Origin: JBBKWH01 sp041165345
GTDB lineage: Bacteria; Pseudomonadota; Gammaproteobacteria; Pseudomonadales; Moraxellaceae
Reading direction: 5' to 3'
DNA length: 13,437 nt
Assembly (NCBI GenBank): GCA_041165345.1
Contig: JBEANQ010000055.1
Coordinates: 1-13,437 of the forward strand
Notes under the pieces: generated by a model
Database searches by the model: none
Seen by the model: only the letters and a program-made list of their open reading frames with translations
What the model was told of the DNA's origin: nothing
Position numbers and translations under genes: made by a program
In this document: one piece after another, positions 7,910 to 13,144 of the stretch
Position numbering within the stretch: the first letter of the stretch is position 1
How the letters are laid out: every line of letters begins with the position of its first letter

Positions 7910-9103
7910 TTAAAACCCCATCGGTGGACGGCGGTTATTGTTATTGCTTTTGCTGGTACTGCTGTCGTCTGCGCTGGCCTCACCCAGCACGACTTTTTCG
8001 CCCAGTGTTAACCCTGACAAAATTTGTGCATTGACCCGATTATTCAGCCCCACCACCACGTTGCGGGTTTGGGGGCGGCCATTCGCACCGACCACTTGCA
8101 CGGTTTGTCGGCCTGAACCGTCACTTTTACTTAACGCCGCCGCAGGAATGCTCAGGGCATGTTTGGCTTCGGCCAATACAATATAAACCTGTGCAGTCAT
8201 GTCGATGCGCAATTGCCCGTCGGGGTTGGGCACATCAAACAGGCCATTGTAATAAATGGCGGTGCTGCTGGACGTACTGCTGTCGGTGGCGATGGACTCC
8301 GGCGCAGGCTCAATGGCGCGCAAGGTGGCGTAATAGCGTTTGTCTGGATCACCCAAAATGGTGAAATACACTGGTTGCCCCGCCTTGACCTTGACCACAT
8401 CGGCTTCACTGATTTCGGCCTTAACCGTTAAGGTGTCCAAATTGGCCAGCTTAATAATAGTCGGGGTTGATTGATTGGCGTTGACGGTTTGGCCTTCTTC
8501 GGCCACCACCGCCACCACAGTCCCGCTCATGGGCGCAGTAATGCGGGTGTAGCCCATATTTAGACCTGCGGTATCCACACTCAGTTGGGCTTGTTTGATT
8601 TGAGCATCAATGGCGGCCAGCTCGGCTTGGGCGGTTTGACGGTTGGCGTCGGCGCTTTCAAAGTCGGCGCGTGAGGTGGCGTCTTGTGCCAGCATGTTTT
8701 TTTGCCGCTGCCACACCAACTCGGCTTGCCGCACATTGGCCTGTTTAATCAGCCGTTGTGCCTGTTGATTGGCCAACGCGGCTTGGGCATTTTTGAGCGC
8801 GTTTTGTTGGCTCAATTGATCAATTTGGGCGATGTCTTGCCCTTGCGTGACGGTATCACCCAACGCCACATACAACCGCTTGACCTGTCCCGAGGCTTGC
8901 GACCCCACACTCACCAACTTGCGGGCTTCTAAGGTGCCAGATGCAAGCACGGTGTTTTCAAGGTCGGTTTGCGTCACGTCCGCAGTGAGCAGTTGCGGCG
9001 GCGCGGCGGTGGGCTTCAAAAAAGACCAGCCTGCACCTGCTAACAGCAATAATGTGAGCGCATAGAGGCTATAGCGTAGCGGACGTGAACGGGGCAGGCT
9101 CAT
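7910..9103 (-). CDS. macA: MacA-type periplasmic adaptor (membrane fusion protein)
   Basis: A 397-residue HlyD/MacA-family adaptor that links MacB in the inner membrane to the outer membrane channel. Residues 11-29 form an uncleaved membrane anchor (YSLYALTLLLLAGAGW). Next come a lipoyl half, a long Ala/Gln-rich coiled-coil hairpin (about 95-190, for example NALKNAQAALANQQAQ), the second lipoyl half (GTVVAVVAEEGQTVNAN), and beta-barrel and membrane-proximal domains (YFTILGDPDKRYYATLRAIEP). The C-terminus is a polar Ser/Asn/Arg tail. A GTG immediately before the ATG (9106) is an alternative start; GGAA upstream suits either. It is the first gene of the macA-macB-lipoprotein operon, transcribed away from the cassette array. 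Confidence 0.93.
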   Translation of the reverse strand: MSLPRSRPLRYSLYALTLLLLAGAGWSFLKPTAAPPQLLTADVTQTDLENTVLASGTLEARKLVSVGSQASGQVKRLYVALGDTVTQGQDIAQIDQLSQQNALKNAQAALANQQAQRLIKQANVRQAELVWQRQKNMLAQDATSRADFESADANRQTAQAELAAIDAQIKQAQLSVDTAGLNMGYTRITAPMSGTVVAVVAEEGQTVNANQSTPTIIKLANLDTLTVKAEISEADVVKVKAGQPVYFTILGDPDKRYYATLRAIEPAPESIATDSSTSSSTAIYYNGLFDVPNPDGQLRIDMTAQVYIVLAEAKHALSIPAAALSKSDGSGRQTVQVVGANGRPQTRNVVVGLNNRVNAQILSGLTLGEKVVLGEASADDSSTSKSNNNNRRPPMGF

Positions 9104-9190
9104 CACGGACAGGTTCCAACATAGAATTGGCTTTCAGTATGTGTGAAAAGAAGCACTTAACCGTGTAGGGCTTTGCACAAGGCTGTTGTA

Positions 9191-9244
9191 CTTGTGTGAA
9201 TGAGAATGGTTCTTGTGTGATTGATGGTGTGTGGTCTTGTGTTG
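9191..9244. repeat. Three short direct repeats CTTGTGT(G/T)(A/G) in the macA upstream region
   Basis: Copies begin at 9191, 9212 and 9236, spaced 21 and 24 bases apart, close to two helical turns. Such phasing is typical of binding sites for a regulator on one face of the DNA. A partly symmetric AGAATGGTTCT sits between the first two copies. Their location before macA suggests control of the exporter, but no known operator is matched. Confidence 0.35.
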
Positions 9245-9256
9245 TAATTTTCTTTA

Positions 9257-9283
9257 GCTAAATCAATTGGTTTTTTGATTTGC
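9257..9283. repeat. Inverted repeat AAATCAA/TTGATTT
   Basis: AAATCAA (9260-9266) pairs exactly with TTGATTT (9275-9281); GC on both outer sides extends the stem past a one-base T bulge. No T-run follows on either strand, so it is more likely an operator than a terminator. Confidence 0.35.
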
Positions 9284-9335
9284 ATCCTGAGTAAAAGCAT
9301 GTTAGATTTTTTGCGTCTGTGGGGTAGGTTATCAC

Positions 9336-9417
9336 CTTTAACAATTGATATGAGCAGGATATACGGCAGGATGATAATCGCTTTTGCATCAAAAACGCCG
9401 TATATCCTTAGTTAGGC
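9336..9417 (+). other. Leading recombination junction of the cassette array (atypical attC or attI-like site)
   Basis: GTTAGGC at 9411-9417 matches the integron R' core GTTRRRY, and the cassette that follows ends with its exact complement GCCTAAC at 9905-9911, so recombination clearly used the G/TT point at 9411-9412. Upstream, CTTTAAC at 9336-9342 is a poor R'' candidate, and AGGATATACGGC (9356-9367) pairs perfectly over 12 bases with GCCGTATATCCT (9397-9408). The 12-bp perfect stem without an extrahelical base, and unequal spacers of 13 and 2 bases to the outer cores, are unlike a normal attC. It may be a degenerate attC, an attI-like site, or a secondary insertion site. The array's first promoter may also lie here. 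Confidence 0.55.
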
Positions 9418-9451
9418 TTTTGGTGAACTTCAACGATTCTTAGGGCCACGC

Positions 9452-9844
9452 ATGCAACGAGCCATCACTCTCATCGCCGCCGTGCTATCCAGCTTTCTTG
9501 CTACAACATCTGCGCATAGTGATCCATTGCAAGATCAACTTTTTGCTAGCGTTCTTGCGGGAGCCGATTGCAAGCAGACCATGAACAATGGGCTTGTCTG
9601 TGACTACAAGCTCAAAGAGGGTCTGCACTTCTCTATCAAAGATGCTGGCGGCACCGATACGGTTGTCGGCTTCCACCATTCGGACATCAGCGAAAAGTTT
9701 TATGCCGTTCTGTATTTCAATTGCATAGTAGTGGTGCCTGGCAATGCTCATCCCAGAAATTATGGGAAAGAGTACGGGGTCTACATATCGCCCCGCACTG
9801 GCCGAGCATACAAATCCCACCAAGAATGCCAGACGGCGAAGTAG
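9452..9844 (+). CDS. Cassette 1: small exported protein with four cysteines, function unknown
   Basis: A 130-residue protein that I do not recognise. It starts with a clear signal peptide: MQR, a hydrophobic core AITLIAAVLSSFLATTSA, and a likely signal peptidase I site around AHS/D (23/24). The mature part of about 107 residues has four cysteines (C40, C50, C91, C126), enough for two disulphides in the periplasm, and is otherwise polar and mixed. ATG 9452 is the only start giving the signal peptide; AGGG lies about seven bases upstream. The gene fills cassette 1, with its attC starting 61 bases after the stop. No promoter of its own is obvious; expression could come from a promoter upstream of 9411. 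Exported small proteins are common cargo of integron cassettes. Confidence 0.72.
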   Translation: MQRAITLIAAVLSSFLATTSAHSDPLQDQLFASVLAGADCKQTMNNGLVCDYKLKEGLHFSIKDAGGTDTVVGFHHSDISEKFYAVLYFNCIVVVPGNAHPRNYGKEYGVYISPRTGRAYKSHQECQTAK

Positions 9845-9904
9845 AGACCTCAGTGCGCATCACACGCCTTCAATCAACGGTCAGCCCTGCGCCTTCGCTC
9901 ACTG

Positions 9905-9998
9905 GCCTAACTGGTTGTTCAAGCCGACGCCCACAAGCTCCGCTTGTTGGTGCCCTCCGTGCTTCGCACTCCGGCGCGGCTTACCGCGAGCGTTAGAC
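9905..9998 (+). other. attC site of cassette 1 (94 bp)
   Basis: R'' is GCCTAAC (9905-9911) and R' is GTTAGAC (9992-9998). The inner arms pair as AAGCCGACGCC against GGCGCGGCTT, leaving one unpaired A, the extrahelical base that directs strand choice. The loop region holds a further small stem CAAGC/GCTTG. It closely resembles classic 59-base elements. Confidence 0.92.
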
Positions 9999-10001
9999 CT
10001 C

Positions 10002-10544
10002 ATGGAGTTAAGAGTGCTTTACGATCAAGAAGTTCAGTCGGAAATAGAGGCGATCTTGCGTGAGGCGTTTAGCACGGTTACTAATGCGCGTTTTATAACT
10101 GCCGTTGGATATGGAGTGCTAACTAATGATACTGGCACCATGTTTGTTCCTGTTATCGGCTTTCCCTCAGAAAAATCTGATTCTGTCTCATATTCAGACT
10201 TTCAATTTGATGCAATATCTTGGCTGTGGGGAGCTCCTGAGCCAGCTGCTACAAGAGGCTCTAGCCTATTAAACTCCCTGTATGAGCATTGTGAAGACGA
10301 CGACAATGATTCTAACTGGCATCAAGAGTTTCAAAGTCGGAGCTATCACATACTTGTTCGTGCTCTTGAGCAGCTTAGAAAGGAAGGTTTTTTCCCTTCT
10401 AAAAATGAGGCTTTTGTGACTGTCTGGGTTGTAGACTCCGATAAGCCAAACATACGTGGCCGCTCTTGGGCCAAACGTCTAAATCCAACCAACAAATATC
10501 TAGAGTTTGTAGCTTGGTTGGATCGCGTTTATGGAGTGGTCTAA
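10002..10544 (+). CDS. Cassette 2: DUF4303-like cytoplasmic protein
   Basis: A 180-residue soluble protein without signal or membrane segments. Its C-terminal third, with VVDSDKPNIRGRSWAKRLNP followed by a YLEFVAWL-like end, and a middle WxW/SLLNSLYEH...LVRALEQLRKEGFF pattern, remind me of DUF4303 proteins, which occur among immunity-type genes of unknown mechanism; this is memory-based and unverified. The frame is open back to 9744, but that stretch crosses the attC and cassette 1, so ATG 10002, four bases after the R' core, is the true cassette start. It lacks a Shine-Dalgarno sequence, as is common for cassette genes that begin right at the junction. The stop codon lies inside the R'' core of the next attC, a typical compact cassette. 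Confidence 0.75.
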   Translation: MELRVLYDQEVQSEIEAILREAFSTVTNARFITAVGYGVLTNDTGTMFVPVIGFPSEKSDSVSYSDFQFDAISWLWGAPEPAATRGSSLLNSLYEHCEDDDNDSNWHQEFQSRSYHILVRALEQLRKEGFFPSKNEAFVTVWVVDSDKPNIRGRSWAKRLNPTNKYLEFVAWLDRVYGVV

Positions 10545-10664
10545 CTTTCGATTCAAGTCCGATAACAACCCAGCCACTTATTGTTTTATTTTTTAAAGTG
10601 TTGGCCAAATAGCTCACGTTTCTAAATCGTTGTGGGTTGTTACGGCTTAACCGTGTAGTTAGAC
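10539..10664 (+). other. attC site of cassette 2 (126 bp)
   Basis: R'' GTCTAAC (10539-10545, containing the preceding gene's TAA) and R' GTTAGAC (10658-10664) are exact complements. The inner arms pair as CGATAACAACCCA against TGGGTTGTTACG with one unpaired A. The central region is AT-rich. It shares the inner segment ACCCAGCCA-TTATTGT with the attC at 11403. Confidence 0.92.
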
Positions 10665-10744
10665 ATCAATTTTCGTGTCAAAAAAGCCCAGAAAAATATC
10701 CAGCTAACAGGTGTAAAAAGCCATAAATGCCCTGATTTTTTAGG

Positions 10745-10781
10745 TTGCACCAACTGGTCATGCCGTGTAGTATCACTACAC
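10745..10781 (+). promoter_or_regulatory. higBA promoter with overlapping palindromic operator
   Basis: TTGCAC (10745-10750) and TAGTAT (10768-10773) are separated by 17 bases, a good sigma-70 promoter. GTGTAGT-atc-ACTACAC (10765-10781) is a perfect 7-bp inverted repeat covering the -10 box, placed as expected for autorepression by HigA. The predicted transcript starts near 10780, just before higB. This gives the cassette its own promoter, which toxin-antitoxin cassettes usually have. Confidence 0.72.
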
Positions 10782-10800
10782 GCAGTATAGGCAAATGGCA

Positions 10801-11079
10801 ATGATTCATGGGTTTAAGCACAAAGGACTAGAGTTGTTTTTTAACACGGGTTCGCTTGCTGGGATTCAAGCTAAACACGCGGATAGGCTCAACATCCAGC
10901 TTTCCACCTTAAATCAGGCAGGCTCAGTACAGGATATGAATGTTGTAGGCTGGAGCTTGCATTCCTTAAAAGGCAACTTGAAAGGTCATTATGCGGTAAA
11001 AGTCAACGGCAACTGGCGTTTGACGTTCAGATTTGAAAACGGTCAGGCCTATGTTGTTGACTATCAAGATTATCATTGA
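10801..11079 (+). CDS. higB: Cassette 3: HigB toxin, RelE-superfamily mRNA interferase
   Basis: HigB cleaves mRNA at the ribosome and stops growth when HigA is lost. From ATG 10801 the protein has 92 residues, the same length as the plasmid-borne Proteus HigB, and the family's functional residues fall at the expected places: H54, K57 (LHSLKGN), R73 (NGNWRLTF) and the C-terminal D90-Y91-H92. An ATG at 10795 is in frame, but AGG at 10789-10791 is nine bases before 10801 and only three before 10795, so 10801 is favoured. The toxin comes before the antitoxin, the order typical of hig and opposite to most type II pairs. It appears intact, so the pair is probably active and may stabilise the array. 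Confidence 0.94.
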   Translation: MIHGFKHKGLELFFNTGSLAGIQAKHADRLNIQLSTLNQAGSVQDMNVVGWSLHSLKGNLKGHYAVKVNGNWRLTFRFENGQAYVVDYQDYH

Positions 11080-11087
11080 GGTGTACC

Positions 11088-11381
11088 ATGTATAACCCTG
11101 CCCATCCTGGAAAACTGATTCAAGAGTATTTGAATGGACTCAAAAAGGAAGGAACAGCTATTTCTCTTGCACAGTTGGCTGCCCACATTGGTATTACCCG
11201 CACGACATTGTCACGCATTGTCAACGGTCATCAAGCACTAACGGCTGATATTGCGTTGCGCCTTCATGAAGCACTAGGAGTTAGTCCCGAGTTGCTGCTA
11301 AAAATGCAGATGGCACGTGATCTTTGGGAAAATCAGCAAAAGCCACGCCCACATATTACGACTATGCTGGCTCATGCTTAA
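11088..11381 (+). CDS. higA: Cassette 3: HigA antitoxin, XRE/HTH repressor
   Basis: A 97-residue antitoxin that neutralises HigB and represses the pair. MYNPAHPGKLIQEYL is the standard HigA N-terminus. The helix-turn-helix runs about 26-46 (SLAQLAAHIGITRTTLSRIVN), followed by the dimerisation helices ALTADIALRLHEALGVSPELLL. The frame is open from TTG 11076, but ATG 11088, with GAGG (11078-11082 region) a proper distance upstream and just overlapping the higB stop, is the clear start. The gap to higB is eight bases, so the two are translationally linked. Its likely operator is the palindrome at 10765-10781. Confidence 0.94.
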   Translation: MYNPAHPGKLIQEYLNGLKKEGTAISLAQLAAHIGITRTTLSRIVNGHQALTADIALRLHEALGVSPELLLKMQMARDLWENQQKPRPHITTMLAHA

Positions 11382-11402
11382 ATCATGCTTTTGCAAGTCC
11401 AT

Positions 11403-11526
11403 GTCTAACTTCTGCGTTAAGTGCGACAAGCACCCAGCCAATTATTGTGTTATTTTTGATGATTCTGAGGTAATCTCAGTTTTTAATTTTGTTGTGGGTG
11501 CTTGCGCCTTACGCGAGTAGTTAGTC
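11403..11526 (+). other. attC site of cassette 3 (124 bp)
   Basis: R'' is GTCTAAC (11403-11409); R' is GTTAGTC (11520-11526), one base off the GTTRRRY consensus because it belongs to cassette 4. The inner arms pair as GCGACAAGCACCCA against TGGGTGCTTGCGC with one unpaired A. It is a sequence relative of the attC at 10539. Confidence 0.92.
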
Positions 11527-11541
11527 TTCAGAAGGACACGT

Positions 11542-12201
11542 ATGGATACTTCGACGCGAGAGAAATACAAATCGCTGCTACAGCGCCAGCGTGAGTTAAA
11601 TCGCGAGTACGACGACCTACTCGATAGGCTTCTCGAAGAGGGGCAAGAAAATCAACTTCCTTCTCCTGGAATCGGTTGGCCGTCGCGCACGGTCTACGTT
11701 GAACGTCGATGTGCGCTGGAAAGCGACACAGACGGCAACATGCATCTCGTCACCTTGCCAGGTCAGCGAGCTATCGGCTTAAAAGAGCTTCGCGACTTTA
11801 CGGACCAGACAGCAAGCCTGATCGTAGTGGATCCATACGTTTTTTCTGGCACTCGGGAAAGCGCATCGGCCATCGCCGACGAGTTCAAGCGCGCCGCACG
11901 GGTCGGCGGAAAATTTCTTAAACGAGTTCACATTGTTTGCAACGCAGAGCACACCACACAGGCGGTGCGAAGCGAGATTGTGGCTTTGTGCGCAAAACAC
12001 CAAGTCCACTTAACAGAGCGCCACACGGACACAGTTCATGACCGAGTTTGGATCGCCGACCGCACGCGAGGTTTGGTCATTGGAACGTCATTCAACGGAC
12101 TTGGAAGTCGTGCCGCGTTTCTGTTGCCACTACCGAAGCCGGACCTCTCGGCTATGCTTAAATACCTTGATGCCAATGCACTTTCGCGAGCTGAAGCCTA
12201 A
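11542..12201 (+). CDS. Cassette 4: coiled-coil plus phospholipase-D-like protein, candidate defence or effector gene
   Basis: A 219-residue soluble protein. Residues about 5-35 are strongly charged and helical (KYKSLLQRQRELNREYDDLL), probably a coiled coil. The C-terminal half reads like a single phospholipase-D-type domain: an LIVVDPYVF strand near 93-101, then HDRVWIAD (H166, R168, D173), a variant of the HxKx4D motif with Arg for Lys, followed by LVIGTSFNGLGSR (G181, S183, N185), matching the GxSxN pattern after the HKD. Such single-HKD proteins dimerise to form a nuclease or phosphodiesterase, and several act in anti-phage or toxin systems; that role is inference here, and the Arg variant could mean a changed or lost activity. 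AGAAGGA at 11530-11537 is a good ribosome site for ATG 11542. The gene is noticeably more GC-rich than cassette 5. Confidence 0.75.
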   Translation: MDTSTREKYKSLLQRQRELNREYDDLLDRLLEEGQENQLPSPGIGWPSRTVYVERRCALESDTDGNMHLVTLPGQRAIGLKELRDFTDQTASLIVVDPYVFSGTRESASAIADEFKRAARVGGKFLKRVHIVCNAEHTTQAVRSEIVALCAKHQVHLTERHTDTVHDRVWIADRTRGLVIGTSFNGLGSRAAFLLPLPKPDLSAMLKYLDANALSRAEA

Positions 12202-12288
12202 CTGGTTGGTCAAACTGACGCCAATCTTTCGGTTGGTTCCCTCCACTCGCTTCGCTCATTGTGGCGCAGCTTGCCGCGGGCGTTCGAC
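12196..12288 (+). other. attC site of cassette 4 (93 bp)
   Basis: R'' GCCTAAC (12196-12202) contains the stop of the preceding gene; R' is GTTCGAC (12282-12288). The inner arms pair as AACTGACGCCA against TGGCGCAGCTT with one unpaired A. It is clearly related to the attC at 9905: both begin GCCTAACTGGTTG and have a CCCTCC segment in the loop. Confidence 0.9.
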
Positions 12289-12325
12289 GGCTAAATAAAG
12301 TAACAGGTACAATGGGGTAACAGAG

Positions 12326-12661
12326 TTGAAAGAGAAGAAAAAGATTTCGTTCAAAATGTGGTTAGAGTTTGAGTTATGGGAAGGACAAGACTATAACTTA
12401 GAGGATGAGTTTTTTAATATGAGTGTTGAATTGGATAGTGGGGAAAAATATGCGTTAAATGTTTGGACTTACAAATATTTAGAACGTGCGAGAAATGAAT
12501 ATAACGAGGAAAAAGAAAATTTATCAGGAAAATATCTTCTTCCACCAGATTTATTTATTGAAAGGCTTGATCGTGAGCTTCTCCAAGCTATTCTTTCTGA
12601 GCTAGTTCAAAAAGATGTAATGAAACAAGAATGGCTTGTTATTGATACAGATGAGGAATGA
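12326..12661 (+). CDS. Cassette 5: acidic AT-rich orphan protein
   Basis: An 111-residue acidic protein that I do not recognise. It has no signal peptide or membrane segment. Visible features are a basic start (KEKKKISFK), an aromatic and acidic first half (MWLEFELWEG, LEDEFFNMSVELDSGEKYALNVW), a YLERARNEYNEEKENL helix and a PPDLFIERLDRELLQAIL helix. Small acidic proteins of this build are often immunity or antitoxin proteins, but nothing here proves that. The start is TTG 12326 with GGGG at 12313-12316 about nine bases upstream; ATG 12356 has no ribosome site and would remove ten residues. A 60-base sample is about one-third GC, far below the neighbouring cassettes, pointing to a different donor. 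Confidence 0.65.
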   Translation: MKEKKKISFKMWLEFELWEGQDYNLEDEFFNMSVELDSGEKYALNVWTYKYLERARNEYNEEKENLSGKYLLPPDLFIERLDRELLQAILSELVQKDVMKQEWLVIDTDEE

Positions 12662-12866
12662 TGAAACCTTTTTATTGAAATTATTTTGTTGAAAATAAAG
12701 ATATTTGAAAATTTCGTTACCTGATAAATTTTGTTCTGTTAAAACTTATTTTTGGTATAACCTATTCTTTAGATGTTGAGAAATGGATTTTATTTGAAGG
12801 CAAATAGGATAGATTTCGGTGAATTGTTTTGGTTTGTATTGCCATAATTTGGTGTTTAATTGAGCC
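12662..12866 (+). other. AT-rich non-coding tail of cassette 5
   Basis: About 205 AT-rich bases between the orphan gene and its attC. It holds a TATAAC at 12756-12761 that could be a -10 box and a 24-codon ATG-TAA frame (12773-12847) without a ribosome site. I see no credible gene and no clear terminator. Confidence 0.5.
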
Positions 12867-12950
12867 GTCGAACAAACGTTGCAGCGGACTCGGAAAGTCG
12901 GCTCGTTAACACTTGCCGAACTTTTCTCGCCGCTGAACTTGGCGTTATGC
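12867..12950 (+). other. attC site of cassette 5 (84 bp)
   Basis: R'' is GTCGAAC (12867-12873), the exact complement of GTTCGAC that opens this same cassette at 12282-12288. R' is GTTATGC (12944-12950), from cassette 6. The inner arms pair as GTTGCAGCGG against CCGCTGAAC with one unpaired G. It belongs to neither of the two attC types seen upstream. Confidence 0.87.
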
Positions 12951-13030
12951 GTCTATAACAGTGTCAAAAAATTGCAAAAACAACTGAGGTAAAAATATAA
13001 CCACCTCAATCATCAGACCTTCTTTGAGGC

Positions 13031-13144
13031 ATGTCCACTTGCTTGTTATTATCATATTTGATGAAAAAGACCCCCAAAACTCCGCCAAATGAACGGCGGA
13101 TTGCTGAAATTTGTTTAAAAGAGGTGAAAAATGCGAACACATGA
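13031..13144 (+). pseudogene. Cassette 6: C-terminal fossil of a RelE/HigB-type toxin overlapping the antitoxin start
   Basis: In the frame ending TGA 13142-13144 the peptide reads KKTPKTPPNERRIAE and then ICLKEVKNANT. The block KKTxKTP followed by an E-rich helix is the usual C-terminus of RelE-superfamily toxins (Gp49-like) that pair with exactly this kind of XRE antitoxin, and the 14-base overlap with the antitoxin ATG is the normal toxin-antitoxin join. The frame is open only from ATG 13031 (37 codons); the rest of the toxin, some 60-80 residues, is absent. Only about 80 bases separate 13031 from the cassette junction, so the 5' part was deleted, not merely frameshifted. It could still be transcribed as the antitoxin leader. 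Identification is from motif memory, not a search. Confidence 0.65.

Larger units (their letters stand above)
9104..9410. other. Gene-free stretch upstream of macA, between exporter operon and cassette array
   Basis: About 300 bases without a credible gene on either strand. It must hold the macA promoter on the minus strand, though I see no convincing -35/-10 pair. It contains three near-direct repeats of CTTGTGTGA (9191-9199, 9212-9220, and CTTGTGTTG at 9236-9244), a hairpin at 9257-9283, and a long hairpin at 9356-9408 next to the first cassette junction. There is no trace of an integron integrase gene, the gene normally found at this side of an array. Confidence 0.7.

Noticed and set aside
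9744..10001. Upstream extension of the DUF4303-like frame to 9744
   Set aside because: It would run through cassette 1's gene and the attC at 9905-9998; the cassette boundary sets the start at 10002.
11317..11520. 67-codon frame overlapping the end of higA and its attC
   Set aside because: It mostly translates attC sequence and has no ribosome site or protein-like features.
12773..12847. 24-codon ATG frame in the cassette 5 tail, after a TATAAC box
   Set aside because: No ribosome site and too short in AT-rich sequence to distinguish from chance.
13081..13100. TCCGCC/GGCGGA hairpin as a possible terminator
   Set aside because: It lies inside the toxin-fossil reading frame (codons for PPNERRI) and has no following T-run.
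12945..13142. 65-codon minus-strand frame in the cassette 6 leader
   Set aside because: It opposes the toxin fossil and the antitoxin start, lacks motifs, and crosses the cassette junction.
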